64,000 bases of DNA, taken from contig CAZTOK010000003.1 of assembly GCA_964615445.1 (NCBI GenBank), forward strand, positions 1 through 64,000, in the 5' to 3' direction. Positions 6,342 through 15,754 of this stretch are shown here, piece by piece (the first letter of the stretch is position 1; every line of letters begins with the position of its first letter). Below the pieces are notes generated by a model that saw nothing but the letters and a program-made list of their open reading frames with translations, made no database searches and was not told the DNA's origin. The DNA is from JALRBM01 sp964615445. Its GTDB lineage: Bacteria > Patescibacteriota > Saccharimonadia > Saccharimonadales > Saccharimonadaceae. The position numbers were made by a program, and so were the translations under genes.

Positions 6342-8888
6342 TTAAAGCACTTCAAGTTCGGCTTGTAATCGTTCGATGCGTGTCTTCTCTTCTCCAAGTT
6401 GCTTGCGTGATTCTTCGACGAGGTGAGCCGGTGCTTTCTGGATATAGTTTTCGTTAGCTAAGCGAGCTTCAAGTGCATTAACGAGTTGTCGTGTCTCAGC
6501 AAGGCGAGTTTCAAGATTAGTCTGATGTTCGTAGAGGGTTTCACTTGACACATCAAGCCACGCCTCGCGATTACTGCTAGCAAGACGGAGTCCTTTTGCT
6601 TGATCAGTTTGCCTAGTGTCCTTAAGGCGTGTGAGGCGAGTAATGAGTTCGGTATTGTCGGCAATAAGCGCATCGTTTTGGTAGAGCAAAGTGTACTTTT
6701 CATTACCTGGCAGCTCTGAGATAACATAGCGCGCCTCTGTAATGAGTTTTTGGAGTTGGGTGAATTCGGCAGCAGCAATTTCGTCGCATGGCAGCGCCTC
6801 TGGCCATTTGGTGGTAATCAGCAGATCGTCGTGCCAATTTAGTGATTGCCAAATGGTTTCGGTGACAAATGGAGCAAAGGGATGTGCTAGTTTAAGACTT
6901 GTGTCGAGCACCCAGGCAAGCATAGCTGGATTGTCCTGGGTTTTACTGGCCTCAATAAACCAGTCGGCAACGCTGTCCCAAATGGTGTGGTAAATGGTTT
7001 CGCCTGCTTCGGCAAAGCGGTAGCTTTCTAGCTGCTGCTCAAGTTGCTTTGCGGCTTGATTGAGCTCGTTGATGATCCAATGGTCAGCGATGGTTTTAGC
7101 CTCTGGAAGCTGTGGCTTAAATGTGTCGCCTAACTTCCCTTCAATAAACCTAGCGATATTCCAGAGTTTATTGCAGAAATTACGGCCGGCAACCACCTTA
7201 CTTACAGAGAAAGCCTGATTTTGACCAGCGCTACGAGCGGCGGTAATGCCAAGACGCAGTGCATCAGAGCCATACTCAGCTACAAGCTCCATAGGGTTAA
7301 TGACGTTTCCCTTAGATTTGCTCATTTTTTGACCCTGCTCATCGAGAACTAAGCCGTGAAGATAGATGTTTTTAAATGGCATCTTACCAGTGCTATACAG
7401 ACCAAACATAATCATGCGAGCTACCCAAGCGTAAAGAATATCTGCTCCTGTCTCCATAACGTTAAGCGGATAAAAGCGACTAAGATCACCATTCAGCAAA
7501 TAGTCTGTTGTAATGTAAGGCCATTGACCACTACTAAACCAAGTATCAAAGGTTTCTTCTGATCGTTGATATGTTGTATTATTAACAACTACAGTTTTTT
7601 CATCAACACGCGGGTCAAAAATCCAGTCCTCAGGGTCGTTAATGTTTTGGAAGGTAGGAATAGGAATCCCCCATGGAATTTGACGACTAAGGTTCCAGTC
7701 TTTAAGGTTACGGAGATAGTTAAGAAGTACTACCTTCTTGCTTGCTGGTGTAAATGAAGTCTCATCATTCTCAATAGCAGCAATAGCTTTTTCGGCAAGT
7801 GGCTTCATGCGCATAAACCACTGCTCCTTAAGGAGTGGTTGAATGGGTAGACCGCTCTTATAGTCGTAGCCTACTGTATGTTCAATCACCTCCTCTCCAC
7901 GGAGTAATTCGGCTGCTTTTAGTGCAGCTAACGTGCGTTTCCTTGCGCTTTCAATACCGAGACCCTTAAATTCCTCGGGAACATTAATCATAGTTCCGTC
8001 ATAATCAATAACCTGGATCCTTTCGAGGCTGTGGCGCTCCCCTACATCAAAATCATTTGGATCGTGAGCGGGAGTAATTTTAACGGCGCCGGTGCCAAAT
8101 GACGGATCGACGTATTCATCTGCAATGACAGGGATTTCTCTGTTAGTAAGTGGTAGCATCACCCGTGATCCAATAAACTGCTTATACCGTTCATCATCTG
8201 GGTGAACGGCAACAGCCACATCGCCAAAGAGTGTTTCTGGACGAGTTGTAGCAATCACGATCTCACCGATTTTATCCATAGTAGGATATGCGATTTTCCA
8301 GAGAGTCCCCTTCTCAAGCTTATGGTCTACCTCAATATCAGCATAGCCGGTTTGGTACTTTGTGCTGTAATTAACAATGCGCTCGCCTCTATAAATAAGA
8401 CCTTCATCCCACATTTTTTTAAAAGTGCTATATACCTGTGCTACTACCTTTTCGTCAAGAGTGTAAACAAGGTGCTTCCAAGAAACGCTAGCACCAAGCG
8501 CACGAATTTGCAGCTCGGTGTTGCCGCGGTGCATAGCAACAAAATCCCACACCTGGCTATAGATCTGTTCCCTGCTAAAATCAAACCTACTTTGTCCTTT
8601 TCTCTCTAGCTCACGCTCATACACCACCCATGTTTCAAGCCCAGCGTGGTCTTCACCTGGAATATAGATGACATCCCTTCCTTTCATGCGGTAATAACGG
8701 GTAAGAATATCCTCAAGACCTATGGTAAGGGCGTGGCCAAGATGGAGGTTACCATTGGCATTTGCCGGCGGCATAACAATACTATACGGCTCCCCTATGC
8801 CTGTTGGTGCAAAGACATCAGCCTCCTCCCACATAGCATAAATAGTTGGCTCGTATTGATTGGGGTCGTACGCTTTTGCTAGTTTCAT
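6342..8888 (-). CDS. valS: Valyl-tRNA synthetase
   Basis: The 848-aa class I synthetase shows the HIGH motif as HLGH (49-52, after PPANANGN), a full editing (CP1) domain in the middle (TTRPETLFGDVAVAVHP), the KMSKS motif (KMSKSKGN, about 520), an anticodon-binding domain with SVADWFIEASK, and the C-terminal coiled coil (ARLANENYIQKAP onward) that is typical of ValRS. It charges tRNA-Val with valine. It has a 115-base leader with several inverted repeats (see 8889-9041). No Shine-Dalgarno is obvious immediately before the ATG. Confidence 0.97.
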   Translation of the reverse strand: MKLAKAYDPNQYEPTIYAMWEEADVFAPTGIGEPYSIVMPPANANGNLHLGHALTIGLEDILTRYYRMKGRDVIYIPGEDHAGLETWVVYERELERKGQSRFDFSREQIYSQVWDFVAMHRGNTELQIRALGASVSWKHLVYTLDEKVVAQVYSTFKKMWDEGLIYRGERIVNYSTKYQTGYADIEVDHKLEKGTLWKIAYPTMDKIGEIVIATTRPETLFGDVAVAVHPDDERYKQFIGSRVMLPLTNREIPVIADEYVDPSFGTGAVKITPAHDPNDFDVGERHSLERIQVIDYDGTMINVPEEFKGLGIESARKRTLAALKAAELLRGEEVIEHTVGYDYKSGLPIQPLLKEQWFMRMKPLAEKAIAAIENDETSFTPASKKVVLLNYLRNLKDWNLSRQIPWGIPIPTFQNINDPEDWIFDPRVDEKTVVVNNTTYQRSEETFDTWFSSGQWPYITTDYLLNGDLSRFYPLNVMETGADILYAWVARMIMFGLYSTGKMPFKNIYLHGLVLDEQGQKMSKSKGNVINPMELVAEYGSDALRLGITAARSAGQNQAFSVSKVVAGRNFCNKLWNIARFIEGKLGDTFKPQLPEAKTIADHWIINELNQAAKQLEQQLESYRFAEAGETIYHTIWDSVADWFIEASKTQDNPAMLAWVLDTSLKLAHPFAPFVTETIWQSLNWHDDLLITTKWPEALPCDEIAAAEFTQLQKLITEARYVISELPGNEKYTLLYQNDALIADNTELITRLTRLKDTRQTDQAKGLRLASSNREAWLDVSSETLYEHQTNLETRLAETRQLVNALEARLANENYIQKAPAHLVEESRKQLGEEKTRIERLQAELEVL

Positions 8889-9041
8889 TGGGCACAGATC
8901 TCACTAGATAGTTTTCACGTGAAAAAAAGAGTAACAATCCAATACAACGTTTTCACCCGAAAACGCGCGATTATTCCTCCAAATTCCTTCACGTGTTTGT
9001 TTTCACACCCATTATAGCATATAGAAAGGGTAGTGTATAAT
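8889..9041. promoter_or_regulatory. Divergent promoter region and structured valS leader
   Basis: On the minus strand a TATAAT (reverse of ATTATA at about 9011-9016) starts a leader of roughly 115 bases to valS. It contains a perfect 14-base palindrome TTTTCACGTGAAAA (8912-8925), a hairpin CGTTTTC-N4-GAAAACG (8948-8965), and another CACGTGAA near its 5' end that could pair with the palindrome. On the plus strand TATAAT at 9036-9041 could serve the gene at 9189. The remaining bases to 9188 hold no gene I can support. Confidence 0.5.
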
Positions 9042-9141
9042 TAAACATGTAATTTCGGTGCGAATATATGAAAATAGAGAAGAGCGGAGTGAATAGTAAT
9101 CCTTGGGTGAGCACTCTCTGTAGCTAGGAAAAAGATAATAT

Positions 9142-9165
9142 AAATATTAACAATTGTTGATATTT
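9142..9165 (+). promoter_or_regulatory. Imperfect 24-base palindrome, candidate operator
   Basis: AAATAT at 9142-9147 pairs with ATATTT at 9160-9165, with AACAATTGTT in the middle. It lies 24 bases before the start of the orphan gene at 9189. Confidence 0.4.
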
Positions 9166-9188
9166 ATACAACACAAGGAAACATTGAT

Positions 9189-9617
9189 ATGCTGAGAAGT
9201 CGCCCTATAAAAACAGAAAGATTGCCCGAAGATGGATGGCGAATTTCGACGATGAGTCTTCATGCTAAGAATGACCGTACACCCGATCCGGAGCTAGACG
9301 AAAGAAATGGTTTTTATGATGAGTGGCGAAGAGAGTTGGCTCCGCCTTTAAGACTTGTGGGTGATTGGTATAACCACCGACTTGGCCCACAGACTGAAGA
9401 GACATTCGAAGAGAAGTTTCGTCCTCGTTATGCAGACCACCTTATGTCTCATCAAGAAGCAGTATTGTATTTAGCAGATGTGGCACTACGTCAAAACATT
9501 ACTGTACTTTGCATTGAGCCACCTGCAAACAACGGAGAGCTGCTTTTATGTCACCGCCGGTTGCTTGTAGAGCAAGCCAAATTGTGGGTGCCTGAACTGC
9601 CTACTCATATTGAATAG
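9189..9617 (+). CDS. Orphan protein of 142 aa, function unknown
   Basis: No family is recognised. The protein is charged and soluble-looking, with a run of Arg/Glu/Pro-rich segments, VLYLADVALRQNITVLCIEPP (about residues 97-117) as its most hydrophobic stretch, and no signal peptide. AAGGA lies 9 bases before the ATG. Its 3' end overlaps the 3' end of tsaD on the other strand by 17 bases. A possible promoter (TATAAT at 9036-9041) implies a leader of about 140 bases containing the palindrome at 9142-9165. Confidence 0.6.
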   Translation: MLRSRPIKTERLPEDGWRISTMSLHAKNDRTPDPELDERNGFYDEWRRELAPPLRLVGDWYNHRLGPQTEETFEEKFRPRYADHLMSHQEAVLYLADVALRQNITVLCIEPPANNGELLLCHRRLLVEQAKLWVPELPTHIE

Positions 9618-10671
9618 TGTCATTCTGATTCCAAGCTGTCTTAGTCATGGAAAGACTGGGAACAACCTCGAATTCGAAAGGGGAAACGGGCTGCTTTCTT
9701 TGAGCATAATAATAGCCGAGTGTCGCCACCATAGCAGCGTTATCTGTGCAAAGATTCATTGGTGCGTAATCGATATAAAGAGGGAGACGTTCGGATAATT
9801 GGCGACGCAACTCTTGATTTGCGGCAACACCACCAGCAATAACGACAGACTTTGGTCTGTAACCACGGAAGGCCTTTTCGGCTTTATCAACTAGGGTTTC
9901 AATGGCGACACGTTGGAAGCTAGCAGCAAAATCTGCCCGCTGCACGTCATTTACACGCGCTGGAAGCTCATGCGAAGGAAAAGTGAAGTCGACACCTACT
10001 TCACGTTGCACAGCACGCAAAACGGCTGTTTTGAGGCCTGAGAAGCTAAAATCGTATGGGTTTTGAAGCTTGGCTTTTGGCAAAGTGTATTTAGAAGAGT
10101 CGCCGATTAGGGCTGCCTTGGCTATTGATGGACCGCCAGGGTAGGGGAGACCGATAATTTTTGCTACCTTGTCAAATGCTTCACCTACAGCATCGTCTTG
10201 AGTTTGGCCAAGGAGTTCGTAATCGCCATGGCTATGAAAGAGGACCAACTGTGAATGACCGCCACTGACAATAAGGGCAAGCATAGGGAACTCAGGTGCT
10301 TTAGTGTTAAGAAAATTGGCATAAACGTGTGCTTCAACGTGGTGGATGGGGTAGAGTGGTTTGCTTTTGAGCAGGGCAAGAGTGCGAGCGGCAAGGGTGC
10401 CGACCAGGAGTGAGCCGATAAGTCCTGGTGCATAGGTAACGGCAATGGCGTCGATATCGTTCCACGTAACCTGCGCCTGAGATAGAGCTTGATTGATAAC
10501 GGGGTTGATCACTTCAATGTGACTGCGAGCTGCCACCTCTGGCACGACACCGCCATAGGCTGCATGGATGTCTATCTGAGAATTAACGATATTACTAAGA
10601 AGCGTCCGTCCGTCTTCAACAACGGCGGCCGCGGTTTCGTCACAGCTGCTTTCAATTCCCAAGATCCTCAT
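9601..10671 (-). CDS. tsaD: tRNA N6-threonylcarbamoyladenosine transferase TsaD
   Basis: The 356-aa ASKHA-fold protein begins RILGIESSCDETAAAVVEDG and has the iron-binding HxEAH motif at residues 111-115 (HVEAH), GGVVPEVAARSH (40-51), and GGVAANQELRRQL in the C-terminal third. It transfers threonylcarbamoyl from the adenylate to A37 of ANN-decoding tRNAs, with TsaB and TsaE as partners (not in this window). TATACT lies nine bases before the ATG on the minus strand, giving a very short leader. Confidence 0.97.
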   Translation of the reverse strand: MRILGIESSCDETAAAVVEDGRTLLSNIVNSQIDIHAAYGGVVPEVAARSHIEVINPVINQALSQAQVTWNDIDAIAVTYAPGLIGSLLVGTLAARTLALLKSKPLYPIHHVEAHVYANFLNTKAPEFPMLALIVSGGHSQLVLFHSHGDYELLGQTQDDAVGEAFDKVAKIIGLPYPGGPSIAKAALIGDSSKYTLPKAKLQNPYDFSFSGLKTAVLRAVQREVGVDFTFPSHELPARVNDVQRADFAASFQRVAIETLVDKAEKAFRGYRPKSVVIAGGVAANQELRRQLSERLPLYIDYAPMNLCTDNAAMVATLGYYYAQRKQPVSPFEFEVVPSLSMTKTAWNQNDTIQYE

Positions 10672-10736
10672 CTGTTATATAGTATACGCCACAACACAAA
10701 AAATGAGTATTTGAAATATTTTTCGCAAACGGTGCG

Positions 10737-10765
10737 TACAATAAGTAGGGTGGTAGAGCGCCACC
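10737..10765 (+). promoter_or_regulatory. -10 box and 5'-end hairpin before the C39-type gene
   Basis: TACAAT at 10737-10742 would start transcription near 10749. A hairpin GGTGG-N7-CCACC occupies 10749-10765, right at the predicted 5' end. The -35 element is not clear. Confidence 0.4.
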
Positions 10766-10784
10766 TAGATGAATAGGGAGTGTT

Positions 10785-12017
10785 ATGAAACTTCTTATCA
10801 GAACTGTGCTTGCGAGCATTGCCTTAATGATGATGGCAGGACAACCGGCAGGAGCGGAAACTGTGTCTTTGGGTGAATTTCATGCATGGAATTCGGTGCA
10901 ATTGACACAAGGTTCCTTTCAGGGGACTATGCCGAATTTGCAGAATTATCGTTTAGCGGTCCAGCTAATTCCGGGATTTCAAACGGGAGCATGGACATCG
11001 CCTGTAGTAATGTTGCATAAGGAGGTTGCGCCTGGTGGTGCCATTAATCCTTCGTGGCAGGCAGGTACTCCCGAAGGAACTCATCTGGAAATGGGTTTGA
11101 GAGTTCATGAAAATGGACACTGGAGCAATTGGTACCAGATGGGGAAGTGGGCGCTAATCAACACGTCTAGCTTCACTCGAACATCGGTTAATGGCCAATC
11201 TGACTCGTTTGGAGAAGTCTATACAGATACATTTGTTGCGGGGGCTGTAGCTGTTGATGCCTACCAACTGCATGTGCAGCTGAATGGTGATGGTCGCTAT
11301 AGCCCCTCTGTTTACCAGTTGGCCGCACAGACTGCCGATAGTCAAACGTGGACCTCGGTGAGTCATACAACAATGACGGGTGATGTTGACCTTCCGGTAC
11401 CGATGTTCTCGCAGTACGTGCATGGCAAGCAGGATGGCTCCGAGGCAGAATATCCGGCCTTTGGCGGTGGTGGGGAAGCCTGGTGTAGTCCGAGCTCTGT
11501 AGCGATGGTACTGAAGTATTTCCATGCTGGTCCGACTGCACAGGATATTCAATCGTTGCCAATGGATCAGTGGTTCGACGCTCACGGTCGCATTAACGGA
11601 GAAGTGGACGTTGCGGCGATCCACACCTATGACGAGACATACGGTGGAACGGGAAACTGGCCATTCAACACGGCGTATGCTGCGTCGTTTGGTCTCGATA
11701 CGTCAGTGCAAGTGTTTTCGAGTTTGCGGGATGTCGAGACGTTTATTAAGCATGGTCTGCCTGTAGTTGCTTCTCTGGCGTGGGATAACGAAGATTCCAA
11801 CCCGGATAATGATTTGCCGGGTGCTTCTATTCCTAAGTCGGGAGGTCACCTACTGGTAGTGCGTGGGTTTACCTCGACAGGGGATGTGATTGCTAACGAC
11901 CCGGCAGCACCGATGGGTGATACGTATGTTCGTCATGTTTATCCGCGCGCTGCATTTGAGCGACAGTGGGTAAATAACTCGAATGGAACAGTATACGTTA
12001 TTCAACCGCGCCACTAG
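10785..12017 (+). CDS. Secreted C39-family papain-like peptidase
   Basis: A classic signal peptide covers residues 1-24 (AGAET cleavage region). Residues 25-195 form a beta-rich N-terminal part with W-rich repeats. The C-terminal domain (about 205-410) has the peptidase C39-like layout: Cys234 in EAWCSPSSVAMVLKY, His355 in SGGHLLVVRGF and Asp372 in ANDPAA. Proteins of this form are well known in Actinobacteria, where they are exported. Codons end in G or C much more often than in neighbouring core genes, consistent with transfer. Substrate is unknown. GGGAG lies just before the ATG. Confidence 0.85.
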   Translation: MKLLIRTVLASIALMMMAGQPAGAETVSLGEFHAWNSVQLTQGSFQGTMPNLQNYRLAVQLIPGFQTGAWTSPVVMLHKEVAPGGAINPSWQAGTPEGTHLEMGLRVHENGHWSNWYQMGKWALINTSSFTRTSVNGQSDSFGEVYTDTFVAGAVAVDAYQLHVQLNGDGRYSPSVYQLAAQTADSQTWTSVSHTTMTGDVDLPVPMFSQYVHGKQDGSEAEYPAFGGGGEAWCSPSSVAMVLKYFHAGPTAQDIQSLPMDQWFDAHGRINGEVDVAAIHTYDETYGGTGNWPFNTAYAASFGLDTSVQVFSSLRDVETFIKHGLPVVASLAWDNEDSNPDNDLPGASIPKSGGHLLVVRGFTSTGDVIANDPAAPMGDTYVRHVYPRAAFERQWVNNSNGTVYVIQPRH

Positions 12018-12147
12018 TATAAGTTAAATAGCGCATCCTGGTTATTTAAAAGTGTCCCGAGCTATGGCACTGGCATCGGTCACTGGAGTCCAGCCTTGTG
12101 CTCTTCCTATCTGCTAATTTTTTATTTGATATAATTTTTCATATATC

Positions 12148-12187
12148 TCGCGGTCTGTCTGTCTAAAGTGACAGACAGACGGCGAGA
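12148..12187. terminator. Long inverted repeat, probable terminator without a U-tract
   Basis: A 17-bp stem with one mismatch (CTCGCGGTCTGTCTGTC against its reverse complement) surrounds a six-base loop TAAAGT. It lies four bases past the stop of the small gene on the minus strand. No T-run follows. Confidence 0.5.
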
Positions 12188-12191
12188 ATGT

Positions 12192-12392
12192 TCAGGCGGC
12201 GATGTAATCAACTTGTCGGTTTGGAGCTAAATGACGAGGGTTAGCTTCGCCCCATACCCAAACATGCAAATCATGAGAAGGCGTCGGACAGTCGCATGGG
12301 AGAGGCTGATGCAGTACATATACGTCGTCCGGAAGAAGTCCGTCTTCATAAATGCGATACCATCCTGGCTGTATGTATTCGGCGTAGATCAC
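12192..12392 (-). CDS. Small orphan protein of 66 aa
   Basis: No family is recognised. The protein is rich in aromatic residues, Pro and His, with a PCDCP motif (about 32-36) that might bind a metal. Starting from GTG at 12392, there is an AGGAG Shine-Dalgarno at a good distance, and a -10 box TATACT lies upstream on the minus strand inside an inverted repeat (AATAAGTA ... TACTTATT, about 12433-12458). A hairpin follows the stop. These signals support a real gene in spite of its size. Confidence 0.5.
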   Translation of the reverse strand: MIYAEYIQPGWYRIYEDGLLPDDVYVLHQPLPCDCPTPSHDLHVWVWGEANPRHLAPNRQVDYIAA

Positions 12393-12521
12393 TCTTTACA
12401 GAGCTCCTTTGGTTGAGTGGCCTAAACAAAATAAGTATAAGAAGATTTGTACTTATTGGAAAGTGGCACGTGACTTCCTGTATGCTAGAAGTAGTGACTA
12501 CTAGTAGCAAATGGAGGGACT

Positions 12522-13286
12522 ATGCGGGCAGTTTGGTCGGGATCAATCAGTTTTGGACTCGTGAATATACCGGTAAAAATGTATAGCGGAGCGCAAGCGC
12601 ACGAAGGGATCGACCTCGATATGCTGCATAAAGAAGATAAAAGTCCTATTCGATATGCGCGTATTTGTCGGGCAGATGGCCAGGAGATTCCCTACGACGA
12701 CATCGTGAAAGGTTATGAATATCAAGATGGTGATTACGTTGTACTCACCGATAAAGATTTTGAAAAAGCTGACACCAAAAAGACAAAAATGGTGCAGCTA
12801 AAGCAGTTTGCTAAAGAAAGCGAGATTGACTCGCGCTACTACGAAAAACCCTACTACCTTGAACCAGAGAAAGGTGGCGAACATGCTTATGCGCTACTTC
12901 GCGATGCACTTGAAAAGACTGGCAAAGTGGCGCTTGGCACATTTGCTATGCGGGCGCGCGACAACATGGCAGTAATTAAACCGCTTGGTAATGCACTGAT
13001 TTTAAACCAATTACGGTTTCCGTCAGATCTGCGTGAGCCGGGTGACATTATCTTTCCAAAAGAGCAGGCAAAAAAGGAAGAGCTTTCTATGGCAATGAAG
13101 CTAATTGATCAGCTAACAGAGCCGTTTATCGCTGAAGATTGGCATGATACCTACACCGAAGAGCTGGAAGAAATTATTGAAGATAAAGTTAAAGGCAAGA
13201 AACCAGCCAAGCACGGCAAAGAGCCAGCACCAACCAAGGTAGGTGACCTTATGGCAAGTCTTAAAGCAAGTCTTGCAAGGAAGTAA
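12522..13286 (+). CDS. ku: Ku DNA end-binding protein
   Basis: The 254-aa protein begins with the bacterial Ku signature (MRAVWSGSISFGLVNIPVKMY) and carries the beta-barrel core with YEYQDGDYVVLTDKDFEKA and IDSRYYEKPYYLEPEK. It ends in a Lys-rich tail. Ku forms a homodimeric ring on double-strand breaks and recruits LigD, which is encoded three bases downstream. GGAGGG lies before the ATG. Non-homologous end joining is an uncommon possession for a small genome of this kind. Confidence 0.95.
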   Translation: MRAVWSGSISFGLVNIPVKMYSGAQAHEGIDLDMLHKEDKSPIRYARICRADGQEIPYDDIVKGYEYQDGDYVVLTDKDFEKADTKKTKMVQLKQFAKESEIDSRYYEKPYYLEPEKGGEHAYALLRDALEKTGKVALGTFAMRARDNMAVIKPLGNALILNQLRFPSDLREPGDIIFPKEQAKKEELSMAMKLIDQLTEPFIAEDWHDTYTEELEEIIEDKVKGKKPAKHGKEPAPTKVGDLMASLKASLARK

Positions 13287-13289
13287 CTG

Positions 13290-15677
13290 ATGTCGCTTGC
13301 GAAATATAATAAAAAACGCAAGTTCAACGATACGCCTGAGCCGAAAGGCGAGGTGCAGAAGGGTCGCCAAAAAAAGCTAATCTTTGTGGTGCAAGAACAT
13401 CATGCTCGGGCGTTACATTACGATTTTCGTCTTGAAATGGATGGAGTGTTGAAGAGTTGGGCAGTGCCCAAGGGTCCGTCGATGAACCCACATGACCACC
13501 GGCTGGCGGTACATGTTGAAGACCATCCGTATTCGTATCGAACCTTTGAGGGTAGGATACCAAAGGGTAACTATGGGGCGGGAGAGGTGAGTATCTGGGA
13601 CAAAGGTACCTATGAGCCACGTACAGAAACGAAGAGCCCAGAGAGGACGCTGCTCAAAGAGCTAAAGGATGGACATATTACATTTGTTCTTCATGGTGAT
13701 AGATTAAATGGTGAATTCGCTCTTATCAAAACAGATATGGGTGGCGATGAAAAATCATGGCTATTGGTGAAAAAAGGTGATTCTTATGCGAGTACAACAG
13801 GAGCGGCGCAAGAAGTAGCACCTGAAAAAATGATTGAAACGCATATGCCCCAACATGTCACTCCAATGTTAGCGAAACTTGCCGATGAACCGTTTGACAA
13901 TGTGGATTGGCTATACGAAATAAAGTGGGATGGCTATCGAGCAATTGGAGCTTGGGACGGCCAAAGCGCACAACTATATTCGCGTAATGGGATTGATTTT
14001 AGCGAAAAGTATGCCGCTGTCACCAATGCACTACGTAAAAATAAACACCATATTGTGGTTGATGGTGAAATCGTTACTGAGGATGAATCAGGTCGTTCAC
14101 ATTTTGAATGGCTTCAAAATTATCATCGTCGGCCTCAAGGAAAATTGGCGTATCAGGTGTTTGATCTCCTTTGGTATGATGGCCGCTCAACGATGGAGCT
14201 GCCGCTTATTGAACGAAAGAAACTGCTCAAAGAAGCGCTCTCTAAAAGTTCAACCATTCATTACAGTGATCATATAGTTGGGGATGGAAAGTCATTTTTT
14301 AAAGCAGCCGACAAACAGCATCTTGAAGGCATAATGGCAAAACGGATGGCCAGTGCCTACAAACTTGGTGTACGTTCGGACGATTGGTTGAAGGTGAAAA
14401 CGCATCTTCGCCAAGAGGTGGTGATAGGCGGTTTTACCGAGCCGAAAGGATCGCGGCAATACATCGGCGCGCTGATGCTCGGAGTATATCAAGATGGTGA
14501 ATTCCGTTATGTGGGACATACCGGTGGTGGTATTCCAACCGATCAGCTTGAGCCGCTGCGTAAAAAACTAGAACGGCTTGAGCAAAAAACCTCATCTTTT
14601 GTAGATAAATTTACACCAAACTCAATACCACATTGGATAAAGCCGCAGATTGTATGCGAGGTGACATTCAGCGAATGGACTAACGAAGGTCGTATGCGTC
14701 AGCCGATTTTTGTAGGATTAAGAGCAGATAAGGAGGCGACTGAAGTGTATATTGAAAAGGCGAAAACAGAGGTGCCGAGCGGTAAAGCCGTACCGCAATC
14801 TCGAAATATTGACTTCACCCACCTTGATAAGGTGTTTTGGCCAGAAAAAGGCTACACCAAAGGCGACGTTATTGCCTACTACGATCAAATGAGTAAAGTA
14901 ATGCTTCCGTATCTTAAGAACCGACCTCAGTCGATGCTTCGTCACCCGGATGGTTATAAAGGGTTCTCGTTCTTCCAAAAAGACCTTGAAAAGCCGCCAG
15001 CTTGGGCGCAAACTACCACTATTTACTCTGAATCGAATCGCAAAAACGTGCACTATTTAGTGTGTGATTCTAGGGATAGTCTGCTCTATATGGCACAGCT
15101 TGGGTGTATAGAGATAAATCCGTGGAGTTCACGGCTAGGTTCACTTGAAAAGCCAGATTGGACAGTAATAGATCTCGATCCAGAAGGAGTGACCTTTGAC
15201 GACGTTATTACCGTGGCGCAGATGGTCAAAAAAGTATGCGACGAGCTGCATATAGTGAGTTATCCAAAAACCTCTGGTAAAACTGGTATTCATATCTTTA
15301 TACCTATGAATGCCAAATACACCTATGAACAAGCTGAGCAATTTGCGAATATTTTGGTGCATATAGTCAATGAACGTCTACCAGAGTTAACTAGTTTAGA
15401 ACGTAGTCCAAGTAAACGACCACACCGTGTGTATCTTGATTATTTACAGAATAATGAAGGACAGACTCTCGCAGCTCCGTATTCTATTCGACCAGTGAAA
15501 GACGCCTCGGTATCAACCCCGCTTCACTGGGATGAAGTGCGAAAGGGCCTAATACCATCGCAGTTTACTATCATGAATATGGCCCGCCGTATTGAACAAG
15601 TGGGGGATTTATGGAAACCCGTGATAGGTAAGGGAATTGATCTTGAAAAGATAATTCGCGCACTCTCAGCTACCTAG
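13290..15677 (+). CDS. ligD: LigD: phosphoesterase, ATP-dependent DNA ligase and polymerase fusion
   Basis: This 795-aa protein has all three LigD modules in the order phosphoesterase, ligase, polymerase, as in Pseudomonas. The phosphoesterase domain (about 28-170) has HHARALHYDFRLE; the ligase domain (about 185-480) has the AMP-binding lysine at Lys212 in KWDGYR; the primase-polymerase domain (about 510-795) has DKVFWPEKGYTKGD and the DLDPE metal motif. It trims 3' ends, fills gaps and seals breaks held by Ku. It follows ku at three bases with its own AGGAAG Shine-Dalgarno, so the two form an operon. Confidence 0.97.
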   Translation: MSLAKYNKKRKFNDTPEPKGEVQKGRQKKLIFVVQEHHARALHYDFRLEMDGVLKSWAVPKGPSMNPHDHRLAVHVEDHPYSYRTFEGRIPKGNYGAGEVSIWDKGTYEPRTETKSPERTLLKELKDGHITFVLHGDRLNGEFALIKTDMGGDEKSWLLVKKGDSYASTTGAAQEVAPEKMIETHMPQHVTPMLAKLADEPFDNVDWLYEIKWDGYRAIGAWDGQSAQLYSRNGIDFSEKYAAVTNALRKNKHHIVVDGEIVTEDESGRSHFEWLQNYHRRPQGKLAYQVFDLLWYDGRSTMELPLIERKKLLKEALSKSSTIHYSDHIVGDGKSFFKAADKQHLEGIMAKRMASAYKLGVRSDDWLKVKTHLRQEVVIGGFTEPKGSRQYIGALMLGVYQDGEFRYVGHTGGGIPTDQLEPLRKKLERLEQKTSSFVDKFTPNSIPHWIKPQIVCEVTFSEWTNEGRMRQPIFVGLRADKEATEVYIEKAKTEVPSGKAVPQSRNIDFTHLDKVFWPEKGYTKGDVIAYYDQMSKVMLPYLKNRPQSMLRHPDGYKGFSFFQKDLEKPPAWAQTTTIYSESNRKNVHYLVCDSRDSLLYMAQLGCIEINPWSSRLGSLEKPDWTVIDLDPEGVTFDDVITVAQMVKKVCDELHIVSYPKTSGKTGIHIFIPMNAKYTYEQAEQFANILVHIVNERLPELTSLERSPSKRPHRVYLDYLQNNEGQTLAAPYSIRPVKDASVSTPLHWDEVRKGLIPSQFTIMNMARRIEQVGDLWKPVIGKGIDLEKIIRALSAT

Positions 15678-15688
15678 TATCACACACC

Positions 15689-15717
15689 TTGGCATGGTAT
15701 ATTTTGCCTGATATACT
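15689..15717 (+). promoter_or_regulatory. Sigma-70 promoter
   Basis: TTGGCA (15689-15694) and TATACT (15712-15717) with a 17-base spacer lie upstream of the orphan gene at 15755. Confidence 0.7.
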
Positions 15718-15754
15718 TGGCAAGACCTATTGAGGCAACTAGACGGGTAGGCAA

